From the NCBI GenBank assembly GCA_050701115.1, contig JBOHER010000368.1, positions 1-23,976 on the forward strand: 23,976 nt of DNA. The letters run 5' to 3'. The notes beneath the pieces were generated by a model, which was not told the DNA's origin, did no database searches, and was given only the letters and a program-made list of their open reading frames with translations. Positions 1-7,294 of this stretch are shown piece by piece. Origin of the DNA: JBOHER01 sp050701115. Its GTDB lineage: Bacteria; Actinomycetota; Actinomycetes; Mycobacteriales; Pseudonocardiaceae. A program made the translations under genes and the position numbers. Numbering within the stretch: position 1 is the stretch's first letter; the number at the start of each line of letters is the position of its first letter.

Positions 1-941
1 CCGACGCCCTGGGCGAGGGCGCGATCGGCCCCGGGCACGTCGAGGCGATCCGTGCCACGGTGGACCGGTTCCCGCGCCCGATCAGCCTGGAGGACCGGGT
101 CAAGGCCGAGGAGATCCTGGTCGCCGCCGCCCGCGACCACGAACCGGCCGTGATCGCCAGGCTGGGCCGGGAAATCCTGGCGCGCCTCGACCAGGACGGA
201 ACCCCACCCGACGATGAAGAATTGGCCCGGCCCCGCCGCAGCCTGGACCTGTGCGAATACGCCGGAGGCCGGCTGCGCGGCTCCTTCGACCTGGACCCCG
301 AAACCGGGACGCTGCTGTCGAACCTGCTTTCTCCGCACACCTCGCCGTGCGACACCGACGAGGGGCCGGACCCGCGCAGCCGGGCCGAACGGCAGGGCGA
401 CGCCTTCGCCGAGGTGCTACGCCTGGCCGCGGCCTGCCCCGACGGGCCCACCGAGGCCGGGGAACCGGTCAACCTGCTGGTGACGATCCCACTGGACCGG
501 CTGGAGCGCGAACTGCGGCATGGCTGGCTCGACGGCGCAGGCGCCTGCTCCGCCGCCCAGATCCGGCGCATGGCCTGCGACGCCAACATCATCCCCGCGG
601 TGCTGGGCGCCAAGTCCGAACTGCTCGACATCGGCCGCAAGCAACGCATCATCCCGGTGACAATCCGCCGCGCCCTCATCGCCCGCGACAAGGGCTGCGC
701 CTTCCCGGGATGTGACCGGAAGGCGAAATGGTGCGAAGCCCACCACATCATCCCGTGGACCGCCCACGGGGAAACGAAAATCACTAACCTCGTCCTTTTG
801 TGCGCAGCTCACCACAAAACGATTCACCACACCGACTGGGCGGTCCGGATAGCTTCTGGCGGGTACCCCGAATTCATCCCCCCGAAATGGCTCGACCCCC
901 ATCAACGACCCCGCCGCAACCCCCTCCACCAAGACGAATAA
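1..941 (+). CDS. DUF222/HNH endonuclease-like protein (5' end missing)
   Basis: The frame is open from the left edge through position 3 to a TAA at 939-941, so the true start lies outside the window; the GTG at 60 is only an internal codon. The upstream residues (DALGEGAIGPGHVEAIRATV) continue the helical DUF222 region. The C-terminal third holds an HNH motif: a CxxxxC pair (CAFPGC), then WCEAHHIIPW, N and a final CAAHH. Proteins of this DUF222 plus HNH type (13E12-repeat-like family) occur in many copies in actinomycete genomes. Their role is poorly defined; a metal-dependent nuclease acting on DNA is the family inference. The gene is convergent with the HTTM gene, 48 bp away. The family call is strong, but the cellular function is unknown. 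Confidence 0.9.
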   Translation, partial: DALGEGAIGPGHVEAIRATVDRFPRPISLEDRVKAEEILVAAARDHEPAVIARLGREILARLDQDGTPPDDEELARPRRSLDLCEYAGGRLRGSFDLDPETGTLLSNLLSPHTSPCDTDEGPDPRSRAERQGDAFAEVLRLAAACPDGPTEAGEPVNLLVTIPLDRLERELRHGWLDGAGACSAAQIRRMACDANIIPAVLGAKSELLDIGRKQRIIPVTIRRALIARDKGCAFPGCDRKAKWCEAHHIIPWTAHGETKITNLVLLCAAHHKTIHHTDWAVRIASGGYPEFIPPKWLDPHQRPRRNPLHQDE

Positions 942-949
942 CCACAATG

Positions 950-964
950 CCACCGGGACGGTGG
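950..964. terminator. Short hairpin between convergent genes
   Basis: CCACC (950-954) and GGTGG (960-964) pair perfectly around a 5-nt GGGAC loop, in the 48-bp gap between two convergent genes. The stem is only 5 bp and has no T tract on either side. A terminator role rests mainly on its position. Confidence 0.2.
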
Positions 965-989
965 ACACGTATTCGCCTCCGTCCCGACG

Positions 990-2150
990 TCAGGTATGCG
1001 CCAGTTCTTTCGGCCGTTCGCCGGCCGCAGGCTCCGGCGGTGCGCTCCTGCGCAGCAGCCTCGACACCTTCCGGTCCACCCGGCGCATGAAGCTCGTCGG
1101 CAGGAAGATCAAGTCGGCTGCGATGATGGCGAGGGAGAAGAACGGCAGTCCGAGCAGGACAGCGATACCGGCATGCTCGGCGATGAGCAAGGCGAGCAGT
1201 ACGTTCTTCAATTGGCGATGAAAAAGTGTGAACGGGAACGCGACCTGGACGATCACCGTGCCGTAGGTCATCAGCAGGATTGGCAGCGCGTAGCTCGACA
1301 GCGCGTCGGACAGGACGGGCCATGGAGTGAAGGCATCGACGTGCATCGGGTAGTAGGCCGCAGTGCCGTCCTGCCACCGGGTGCCCTGAATCTTGTACCA
1401 GCCCGCAGAGGCATAGAGCACGCACAGTTGGGCGACAATGACGAACAGGCCACCGTTGTGCGCAAGATTGGCGAGCATGTCGCAGACAGTGCGCGGCTCA
1501 CCCGTGGTGTAACGCCGTACCGTCCACGACAGGCCGTGCGCCAGCCAGAGTGCTGCGAAGATCAGCGCCCAAGCCCAGCTCAGGTGCCCTGACGCGGATG
1601 CGACGAGGATCGCGGCGCCCAGTATCGACCACAGCACGATGCCTACGGAGTCCGGTCCAGCGCCGCCACGCCGCGCGAGTCGAGCGTCCAACGACCAGAC
1701 CTGCCCGCATCTGATCGGGACGAGGTAGATCGCCATCAGATGAAAGACGTTGTCGCCGCCATCATCTATGAAGCCGTTGCGGTTCTGCACTGAAAGCACG
1801 GCGATCATGAAGAGCACCGATGCGGTGCGGGTGCGCCATCCCACAAGCAGCATCACGCTCGCAACTATCGCGAAGAGATACGCGAACTCGAACCACGCGT
1901 CGCTCTCCGACCACAGCAGCACCGTGAAAGCACCGTTCGCCCTGATCTGAGTCGCGGCCATATCCCAGCTGTACGGTCCATCAGGTCCGTACAGCTCGTG
2001 CCGGTTCGGCCATTCACGAATCAGGAACAAAAGCCAGGCGACGGTGATACCGATACGAACCGTCGCGGTCTGATATGGGCCGAGAGCGCTCCTCGTGACC
2101 CGGTCGAAGCCTCTGGCAAACGAGGCGTCAATTCCGGATGTCGTACTCAT
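990..2150 (-). CDS. HTTM-domain (vitamin K gamma-carboxylase-like) membrane protein
   Basis: This 386-aa polytopic membrane protein has about eight to ten hydrophobic segments, the first near residues 28-43 and a strong pair in the last 100 residues. The N-terminal pattern, with an arginine-containing first helix (TVRIGITVAWLLFLIREWPN) followed by a tyrosine/proline-rich loop, fits the HTTM fold. That fold is named for the transmembrane part of vitamin K-dependent gamma-carboxylase. Bacterial HTTM proteins mostly lack the carboxylase C-terminal part, and their activity is not established. The start ATG (2150-2148) overlaps the stop of the DUF5819 gene as ATGA, so the two are probably translationally coupled. 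I infer a joint extracytoplasmic or membrane function with DUF5819; gamma-carboxylation should not be assumed. Confidence 0.82.
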   Translation of the reverse strand: MSTTSGIDASFARGFDRVTRSALGPYQTATVRIGITVAWLLFLIREWPNRHELYGPDGPYSWDMAATQIRANGAFTVLLWSESDAWFEFAYLFAIVASVMLLVGWRTRTASVLFMIAVLSVQNRNGFIDDGGDNVFHLMAIYLVPIRCGQVWSLDARLARRGGAGPDSVGIVLWSILGAAILVASASGHLSWAWALIFAALWLAHGLSWTVRRYTTGEPRTVCDMLANLAHNGGLFVIVAQLCVLYASAGWYKIQGTRWQDGTAAYYPMHVDAFTPWPVLSDALSSYALPILLMTYGTVIVQVAFPFTLFHRQLKNVLLALLIAEHAGIAVLLGLPFFSLAIIAADLIFLPTSFMRRVDRKVSRLLRRSAPPEPAAGERPKELAHT

Positions 2151-2800
2151 CGAACCTCCGGAAAGTCATGCTCGTTCACCGACCACCACGGCAGGACGCG
2201 ATATGTCGTCTCGGCACTGGATTGCCTGCCGCTCCATGCCGGCTCGGGGACAGGGGTCGTGGCCGACCTGAGCTGTACCCGCTCCACCGCGTCGGCGCGC
2301 AGCCCGGTGCTGAGGCGCAACAGCACGACACGCTTGAGGTACTCCTCGACCAGCCAGCCGGTCAGATTGCGCGCACGGTTGTTCTCGTCGTGCGTATTGA
2401 TGAACGCCCGCCAGCCCTTTCGGAGCTGGTTACGGGTATGACTCGGGACAAGATTGCCGCGCGTGTGGTCGATGTCGTCAGCGAAAACATTGATCCAGCC
2501 GGTTGTCTCGACTGACCCGTCGGGCTGACGGATCTCGGCGCGGGCGTGCACGGCGACGTTCACATGCAGCGGCTCCGGCGCGAAGAGTTTCCAGTTCTGC
2601 ACGAACTCAGGGGAAATGTAGTCGTTGATCGTCGTGGAGTACTGTCTGCTGAGCACATTGGATGGCGCTACATACAGGAAGACCATACCGAGGTGGATGG
2701 CCACAACCACCGCGATGACGGCGGCCGCCGCTGACACCAGCCCACGCGCCGGCCGGGAAAGCCCGGTAACGCCGCCGCGAGTGGCTTCCTCGGACTTCAT
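2147..2800 (-). CDS. DUF5819 family membrane-anchored protein
   Basis: This 217-aa protein has one N-terminal membrane segment (about residues 24-46, rich in A, V and I, ending VFLYVAP). A soluble domain follows with the typical NWKLFAPEPLHVNVAVHAR stretch. The pattern matches DUF5819, a family without known activity that I recall often lying beside HTTM genes in actinomycetes. Topology suggests a short cytoplasmic N-terminus and an external C-terminal domain. The ATG at 2800 is preceded by a weak GGTAAGG ribosome site. The gene lies 27 bp after the lipase and overlaps the HTTM start by 4 bp, giving the order lipase - DUF5819 - HTTM on one probable transcript. Confidence 0.8.
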   Translation of the reverse strand: MKSEEATRGGVTGLSRPARGLVSAAAAVIAVVVAIHLGMVFLYVAPSNVLSRQYSTTINDYISPEFVQNWKLFAPEPLHVNVAVHARAEIRQPDGSVETTGWINVFADDIDHTRGNLVPSHTRNQLRKGWRAFINTHDENNRARNLTGWLVEEYLKRVVLLRLSTGLRADAVERVQLRSATTPVPEPAWSGRQSSAETTYRVLPWWSVNEHDFPEVR

Positions 2801-2827
2801 TGCCTTACCTGCCCATCTCGTGGTGCA

Positions 2828-4111
2828 TCAGCAGTTGGAGGCCGCCGGGGCCCCTTCCATCCGGTCGTTGATGAACGCCAGCACGTCAGCGTTGCCGTGG
2901 TACACGACGTCGATGTGGCCCTTGTCGAAGGTCTTCCAGGTCAGATCGACACCCTGCTCGCAGTAGGTGTCACGGAGCGTCTTGGCTTGCGAGAACTGAA
3001 CCAGCTCATCCTGTGTCGCGTGGTATTGGAAGATGGGAACCTCTGGCGGCGTGGAACCCAGCTTGTTCTCCGCATACCGGTCGACCCATGGCTTCTCCAG
3101 CAACGGGCTCTTTTCCGTGTAGTCCCGGATCCGCTTACCCGCGTAGTCGGTCAGGAGCTCCAAGGCGCATGCGCTTTCCTCCATCTCCGCGAATGCCTGA
3201 CGGCCCTCGTCGTTGAGGTACGAATCGAGCTTCAGCTCGGGATACGCGTGATCGAGTCCGATCAGGGCGTACGCCATCACCCCGAAGCCGTCCGATCCGT
3301 CGAGCTGCAGTGCCACCTGGACCAGGTCGGCAGGAATACCGCCCGCCGCAACACCGACGAGATTCAGCTCCGGCGCGTAGCCTGGCTGCAGTTCGCCCGC
3401 CCATGCCGCAGCGCCACCCCCTTGGGAGTACCCGCGGAACGCGACCTTGGCGTCCGCGGAGAGGTTCGCCTCCGGCAGCCGCTGGGCCGCCCGGACCGAA
3501 TCGATTATGGCCGAACCCATGGCCTTGCCGACGACGTAGGTCGTCCTGGGTTCCGGCTGGTAGCCCTCATAGTCCGGTACGGCCACCGCGTAACCGTTGC
3601 GCAGCAGGTCGTTCAATCCGGACTGCTCGTAGAACGCGCCACTGCTGATCATTCTCGAGGGGGTACACCTGAACGCCGGTCCTTGCGTTCCGGGACCGAA
3701 GGCGACGATCGGTACTTGTCCGGGCTCGATCCCCTTGGGTACCAGAACCATGCCCGTCATCGCGGTGCGCCCACCGAGCGCGCTGGTGGAAAGGAACATC
3801 ACCTGCCAGGCATCGGCGTTCGCACTGGGCCAGCCCACCTTCGACGGACGCGACCGAATGATGTCACCCGGTTCGCCGTCGGGTAGTGGAGAGGGCGGAA
3901 CGTAGAAGTCGTCATCGGTCTCAGCCGCACCAGACGGCAGCGGGTCAGCGGGCGCCGCGTAACTCCAGAGCTCCGCTCCTGCCGGAATCGCAGCGCTCGC
4001 ACCGGTGATGACCGTTGCGATGAGCACGACGAGAGCGGACGAAAAGGTCCTCCCTGCACGGCAACAGCACCATGGATTGCCCGTTCGGAAATAGTGAGAC
4101 CGATCCAGCAC
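2828..4111 (-). CDS. Secreted lipase, LIP (secretory lipase) family
   Basis: This 427-aa alpha/beta hydrolase would cleave ester bonds of lipids outside the cytoplasm. The nucleophile elbow GYSQGG places the catalytic serine at about residue 229. A likely acid is Asp368 in HATQDELVQ, and the likely base is His399 in KGHIDVVY, in the order expected for the secretory lipase family. A hydrophobic segment at about residues 24-46 ending in ASAAIPAGA looks like a signal peptide, with an unusually long, cysteine-containing N-region (CCC at 16-18). The GTG start at 4111 is supported by a GGAGG eight bases upstream. It heads the lipase-DUF5819-HTTM set. The exact substrate cannot be read from the sequence. 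Confidence 0.85.
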   Translation of the reverse strand: MLDRSHYFRTGNPWCCCRAGRTFSSALVVLIATVITGASAAIPAGAELWSYAAPADPLPSGAAETDDDFYVPPSPLPDGEPGDIIRSRPSKVGWPSANADAWQVMFLSTSALGGRTAMTGMVLVPKGIEPGQVPIVAFGPGTQGPAFRCTPSRMISSGAFYEQSGLNDLLRNGYAVAVPDYEGYQPEPRTTYVVGKAMGSAIIDSVRAAQRLPEANLSADAKVAFRGYSQGGGAAAWAGELQPGYAPELNLVGVAAGGIPADLVQVALQLDGSDGFGVMAYALIGLDHAYPELKLDSYLNDEGRQAFAEMEESACALELLTDYAGKRIRDYTEKSPLLEKPWVDRYAENKLGSTPPEVPIFQYHATQDELVQFSQAKTLRDTYCEQGVDLTWKTFDKGHIDVVYHGNADVLAFINDRMEGAPAASNC

Positions 4112-4145
4112 CGCTCAGACCTCCGAATCAGGACAACAAAGTGAA

Positions 4146-4174
4146 CGGAACTTGATCCGTATCGCCAAGTTCCG
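4146..4174 (-). terminator. Perfect 9-bp inverted repeat between two minus-strand genes
   Basis: The arms CGGAACTTG (4146-4154) and CAAGTTCCG (4166-4174) match perfectly around an 11-nt loop. In minus-strand reading the hairpin lies 33 nt after the stop of the unknown membrane protein and is followed by the fairly T-rich TTCACTTTGTTG. That would suit a Rho-independent terminator. It also lies 34 bp before the lipase start, so an operator for the lipase set is an equal alternative. The loop is long for a terminator. Confidence 0.45.
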
Positions 4175-4207
4175 CAACGAATCGTCAGCAAACTCGATCA
4201 CAACGCT

Positions 4208-4825
4208 TCAGCCGTCCCAGTCCCAGTAGTCCCTGCCGTAGTCGCCGGAATAGTCCTCCCAGCCCGGCTCGGAGGAGGGTTCCGGCTCCGGCTCGGGTTG
4301 TGCAGCCGGTTCTGGTGCAGGTTGCGGCTTCGGGGCCGGTGTGACCGCTGCCGTCCGGTCCGTCGCCGACTTCGGGCGCGGAGCGGGTTCCGCGGTGGGC
4401 AACTCTCCGTTCATCGACCCACGGGTCGGCGGATTCTCCCTCGTCGTCGACGACGACTTGACCACGTCCTTCGGCGTGGGCGGCGACTCTCCGAGAGTGG
4501 GTGACCCGGCGGTCTCTGGACCGGCGGACGGCCGACCCTCCGATTTCACGGCGCTGTTCTGGCTGCCGACCTGCGTGTGCTCGATGATCGTGACGGCCCC
4601 GACCACAACGAGCAGTCCCGCAGCAACTCCGGCCATGCCTCGGCGGACCGACGCGACCGCGTCGGCCAGAAAGACTTCGTCGGCACAGTCATCGAGCGAC
4701 ATGCCTTCCCTGGCAAGCAGGTCGGCGACCGGTACGTGCCGCTTCCGCCGCACCGGCGCGTCGCCTGACGGCCTGACCATCAGCAGCTTCGACTCGTCGA
4801 CGTCGTCAGCGCTTCGTCGCGCCAC
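4208..4825 (-). CDS. Single-pass membrane protein of unknown function with Pro/Glu-rich external tail
   Basis: I do not recognise a characterised family. I chose the GTG at 4825 (205 aa) because GGAGAGG lies six bases upstream; a TTG at 4900 would add 25 residues without such a site. Residues 1-63 are probably cytoplasmic and basic to acidic, containing the RRKRHVPVADLLAREG motif common in Pseudonocardiales membrane proteins. One transmembrane helix spans about 64-82. The remaining 120 residues are low complexity, rich in Pro, Ser, Thr and Glu, with a run of alternating Pro-Glu. The protein ends in an acidic aromatic tail (EDYSGDYGRDYWDWDG). It has no cysteines outside. The layout suggests a cell-wall-spanning stalk; the function is unknown. 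Confidence 0.65.
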   Translation of the reverse strand: MARRSADDVDESKLLMVRPSGDAPVRRKRHVPVADLLAREGMSLDDCADEVFLADAVASVRRGMAGVAAGLLVVVGAVTIIEHTQVGSQNSAVKSEGRPSAGPETAGSPTLGESPPTPKDVVKSSSTTRENPPTRGSMNGELPTAEPAPRPKSATDRTAAVTPAPKPQPAPEPAAQPEPEPEPSSEPGWEDYSGDYGRDYWDWDG

Positions 4826-5015
4826 GAAACACCTCTCCACCGTGCGTTGGAGTACCTCAAGTGCAGGTGCGGTCACGGTACCGACAGAAGTGGTGCGCAA
4901 GGAGCCACCCCGTCGTCTTCATGAGCTCGGTTGATGAATTCCTGCCCGGCCAACAAGAACGAACCAGGTTCCTTGAGTGTTTCGCACAAGACAGCCGGCG
5001 AAGCTCCGCCCCGGA

Positions 5016-6161
5016 TCAGAGGCCAAGGTCGCGACCGATGAGTTCCTTCATGATCTCGTTGGAGCCGGCCCAGATCCTGGTCACCCGGGCGTCCATCCAG
5101 GCCCGCGCGGCGCGGTACTCGGTCATGTAGCCGTATCCGCCGTGCACCTGCACACAGGCGTCCAGCACCTCGTTCTGCACCTGGGCCGTCCAGTACTTCG
5201 CCTTCGCCGCGTCAACAGCGGTCAGTTCACCGTCGGCGTGTGCGGCTACGCAGTCGTCCACATAGGACTGAGTGACCTCAACTCGCGTGACCAAATCCGC
5301 GAGCAAGAACTTGTTGTGCTGGAACGAACCGATCGACTGGCCGAACGCCTTGCGATCCTTCGCGTACTCGATCGTCTCCTCGAGGATCGGCCGGGCGTGG
5401 CTGATGTTGGACACCGCCGCGCCGACCCGCTCCTGCGGCAGCATCCGCATCATGTGGATGAAGCCCTTATCCACCTCACCGATGACGTTGTCGGCAGGAA
5501 CCCGGACGTCGTCGAAGAACAGTTCGGCGGTATCGGCTTCCGGCTGACCGACCTTGTCCAGCTTGCGACCGCGAGCGAAGCCGGGCATGTCCGCCTCGAC
5601 TCCGAACAGGGTAATGCCCTTGGCGCCCTTCGCCGGGTCCGTGCGTGCCGCCACGACGACCAGGTCGGCGCTGTAGCCGTTGGTGATGAACGTCTTGGCA
5701 CCGTTGATCACCCAGTCGGATCCGTCCGGCACCGCCGTGGTCTTCAATGCGGCCAGATCCGACCCGCCGGAGGGTTCGGTCATGCCGATCGCCGTGATGA
5801 TCTCCCCGCCACAGAACCGGGGCAGCCAGCGCTGCTTCTGCTCCTCGGTGGTCAGGTGCACGAGGTAGGGCGCGACGACGTCGGCATGGATGCCGAAACA
5901 GGACGGGACCGCCGCGCTGACCCGGCACAACTCCTCGGCGAGCACGGCGTTGAAGCGATAGTCGTCTGCCTCGCTCCCGCCGTATGCCTCCGGGACTTCG
6001 AGACCGAGGAAGCCCTGCCGGCCCGCTTCCAGCCACAACTCGCGATCCAGCGCACGCTGCTCGATCAGCTTGTCGTGCACCGGCAGGATGCTGCGGTCGA
6101 CGAACTCCCGTGCGGACGCACGGAAAGCCTCGTGATCGGGACCGTACAACTTCCGCTTCAT
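5016..6161 (-). CDS. Acyl-CoA dehydrogenase (long-chain/isovaleryl-type active site)
   Basis: This 381-aa FAD enzyme would oxidise an acyl-CoA to the 2-enoyl-CoA, passing electrons to electron-transfer flavoprotein. Family marks in order are MTEPSGGSD (127-135, FAD/substrate contact), VINGAKTFITNG (151-162), KAFGQSIGSFQ (271-281) and VQVHGGYGYMTEY (338-349). The usual late catalytic Glu is absent: the site reads IWAGSNEI. A Glu in LPQER (residue 244) instead matches the base position of the long-chain and isovaleryl-CoA dehydrogenases. The ATG at 6161 follows a GAGGAG site five bases away. The gene stands alone on the minus strand, divergent from a TetR gene, with a 14-bp palindrome just upstream. 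The subfamily substrate is not determined. Confidence 0.9.
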   Translation of the reverse strand: MKRKLYGPDHEAFRASAREFVDRSILPVHDKLIEQRALDRELWLEAGRQGFLGLEVPEAYGGSEADDYRFNAVLAEELCRVSAAVPSCFGIHADVVAPYLVHLTTEEQKQRWLPRFCGGEIITAIGMTEPSGGSDLAALKTTAVPDGSDWVINGAKTFITNGYSADLVVVAARTDPAKGAKGITLFGVEADMPGFARGRKLDKVGQPEADTAELFFDDVRVPADNVIGEVDKGFIHMMRMLPQERVGAAVSNISHARPILEETIEYAKDRKAFGQSIGSFQHNKFLLADLVTRVEVTQSYVDDCVAAHADGELTAVDAAKAKYWTAQVQNEVLDACVQVHGGYGYMTEYRAARAWMDARVTRIWAGSNEIMKELIGRDLGL

Positions 6162-6179
6162 CGTGACTCCTCAGCATAC

Positions 6180-6193
6180 TAAGCGGTTGCTTA
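6180..6193 (-). promoter_or_regulatory. Palindromic operator before the acyl-CoA dehydrogenase
   Basis: TAAGCGGTTGCTTA has perfect 5-bp arms (TAAGC/GCTTA) around GGTT and lies 19 bp upstream of the acyl-CoA dehydrogenase start. A TATAGT hexamer on the minus strand at 6214-6209 could be the -10 box. That would put the palindrome just after the transcription start, a common repressor position. TetR-type repressors of acyl-CoA genes use short palindromes of this kind; the cognate regulator is not proven. Confidence 0.5.
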
Positions 6194-6262
6194 CCAACGA
6201 CACTCAGCACTATAAGAAACACGGTGCGGAATGGGTAGCCCGCACTGGCCGTCGCGATGTGA

Positions 6263-6448
6263 GTCGGGTCACGCGCGGCCTTCGTCCGGGAGTCGGCCGG
6301 CCTGCCGGACATCTGGATCACGGGTGTGGTGCGGTCCGTCACCTTGGTCGACGATGGTGTGCCGATACTGTTCGTGGGTACATGCGTCATGAACAGGTCA
6401 CCGAAGCCCTGCTGTGCGATGCTGACGGCTGCGATGCATGATATTTGA
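6263..6448 (+). pseudogene. Possible remnant coding segment, family unknown
   Basis: A plus-strand frame is open from 6263 to a TGA at 6446-6448, without a good start codon near its beginning. In its first two thirds nearly every codon ends in G or C, as in true genes of this genome. It encodes protein-like text such as AGLPDIWITGVVRSVTL and DDGVPILFVGTC. The end part is poorer in G/C at third positions. I do not recognise the family. It could be the 3' remnant of a lost gene or a chance open frame. Confidence 0.2.
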
Positions 6449-6463
6449 CTGACGAGTCGAGTA
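6446..6463. promoter_or_regulatory. Copy 1 of shared 18-bp motif, before TetR gene
   Basis: TGACTGACGAGTCGAGTA begins 62 bp upstream of the TetR start. It shares 12 of 18 positions with the copy at 19184 and 11 of 18 with that at 7263, including the whole first half TGACTGAC. Its second half is a poor inverted match, so it may be a weak site or only a half-site. The position would suit autoregulation. Confidence 0.35.
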
Positions 6464-6507
6464 AGTTGATCAGTTTCCATCCGTAGTCAGACTGTTGAGG
6501 GGATCTC

Positions 6508-7110
6508 ATGCCGAGGGTCAGTGTCGAGGCCGAGAGGCGGGAGCAGATTCTGGCTGCGGCCTGCGAGGTCGTCTCCGAGATCGGGTTCAGATCCCTGCGA
6601 GTCGCTGATGTAGCGAAGCGGGCGCAGACAAGCACCGGCACTGTTCACTACTACTTCGATACCAAGCGTGAACTGATGCACGCCGCATTCGAGTACAACT
6701 TCGAGCGCTCGCTGGAGCGACGACAACCGCTTCTTGATTCCTATTCAGATCCCCGTGAACGGCTGCGCGCGTTTGTCGACTCGTACCTGCCTGCCGATGA
6801 GGTCACGGTCAAGGCTTGGCATGTATGGGCCGAGTTGTGGGTCGAAGCGCTGCATGAGCCTGACTTGCAGGAACTCAATGAGCGGGTCTATGGCGAGTGG
6901 CGCCGGATCGTGGCCGCGATCATCCGGGACGGTCAGAACGGAGGTCATTTCCGGCTCGGCGATGCGGTGCTCCTCGCTAACGCCCTGATCGGCATGATCG
7001 ACGGCCTGGCGCTGCAGGTGCTGTTACGCTCGAAGAGCATGACGATCGAGCGGATGCGTGCAGTCTGTGACGAGGTACTTCGTAGCCTCGAGGTCTCTGT
7101 GTTGGACTAG
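6508..7110 (+). CDS. TetR family transcriptional regulator, BetI-like ligand domain
   Basis: This 200-aa one-component repressor-type protein has an N-terminal HTH at about residues 29-50 (SLRVADVAKRAQTSTGTVHYYF) followed by DTKRELMHAAFEY, the classic TetR pattern. The all-helical C-terminal domain (WAELWVEAL, YGEWRRIVAAIIRDGQ, IDGLALQVLL) is of the BetI-like type. The ATG at 6508 follows a GAGGGG site five bases away. It is divergent from the acyl-CoA dehydrogenase and lies upstream of the importer operon, separated by a terminator, so either or both may be targets. Its codons use A and T at third positions more than its neighbours do, by eye. Its C-terminal domain resembles that of the regulator at 18222-19079. 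Confidence 0.92.
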   Translation: MPRVSVEAERREQILAAACEVVSEIGFRSLRVADVAKRAQTSTGTVHYYFDTKRELMHAAFEYNFERSLERRQPLLDSYSDPRERLRAFVDSYLPADEVTVKAWHVWAELWVEALHEPDLQELNERVYGEWRRIVAAIIRDGQNGGHFRLGDAVLLANALIGMIDGLALQVLLRSKSMTIERMRAVCDEVLRSLEVSVLD

Positions 7111-7133
7111 CGGGAAGCGTCTCGTTCAGTTTT

Positions 7134-7174
7134 CGGCCGGGTGGGTGTGACCCCACTCGGCCGCTTCCTTTTCC
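7134..7174 (+). terminator. Rho-independent-type terminator after TetR gene
   Basis: GGCCGGGTGGG (7135-7145) pairs with CCCACTCGGCC (7152-7162) over 11 positions with one G-U pair, and C7134-G7163 adds a twelfth. The loop is 6 nt and the stem is followed by the pyrimidine-rich GCTTCCTTTTCC. It starts 24 bp after the TetR stop and separates that gene from the importer operon. Confidence 0.7.
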
Positions 7175-7223
7175 AGGGCGGTCACCACCTGCTGGAAACC
7201 TTCGAGCAAATTCGACGTGACGC

Positions 7224-7257
7224 TTGACACGGCGCGTGGTGGCCGTCACGCTAGCCT
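7224..7257 (+). promoter_or_regulatory. Candidate promoter of the importer/catabolic operon
   Basis: TAGCCT (7252-7257) fits the actinobacterial TANNNT -10 form and would start transcription near 7264, leaving a leader of about 31 nt. TTGACA at 7224-7229 is a perfect -35 hexamer, but the gap is 22 bp, too long for a standard pair. CGTGACG (7216-7222) and CGTCACG (7244-7250) form a perfect inverted repeat across this stretch and may be a further protein site. Confidence 0.35.
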
Positions 7258-7262
7258 AAAAA

Positions 7263-7280
7263 TAACTGACGCACCAATCA
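7263..7280. promoter_or_regulatory. Copy 2 of shared 18-bp motif, before importer operon
   Basis: TAACTGACGCACCAATCA has half-sites of 7 bp around a 4-bp centre; the halves match as an inverted repeat at most positions. It agrees with the copy at 19184 in 13 of 18 positions, and all five differences are transitions. It lies between the candidate -10 and the ribosome site of the binding-protein gene, so a bound repressor would block the operon. Confidence 0.55.
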
Positions 7281-7294
7281 ACTTTGGAGGGCGC

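Larger units (their letters stand above)
6162..6507. other. Divergent intergenic region between acyl-CoA dehydrogenase and TetR gene
   Basis: These 346 bp hold the start signals of both flanking genes. Near the left edge lie a palindrome (6180-6193) and a TATAGT -10-like hexamer on the minus strand (6209-6214). At 6284-6310, GTCCGG and CCGGAC form a 6-bp inverted repeat around GGCCGGCC. At 6446-6463 lies a copy of the shared 18-bp motif. The middle part (6263-6448) reads like degraded coding sequence on the plus strand and is listed separately. I see no convincing intact gene. Confidence 0.6.

Noticed and set aside
1..941. DUF222/HNH gene as a sign of a mobile intron or insertion element
   Set aside because: Such genes are scattered in multiple copies in actinomycetes without element ends. 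No terminal repeats, reverse transcriptase or transposase are seen here.
4940..5015. Small hairpin GGCGG/TCGCC after the minus-strand acyl-CoA dehydrogenase stop
   Set aside because: Five pairs including a wobble and no T run. The gap to the next gene is short and I see no firm signal.
7217..7294. Longer N-terminus for the binding lipoprotein, from 7217
   Set aside because: It would cover the candidate -10 box, the shared motif and GGAGGG, and would push the lipoprotein signal inside the protein.
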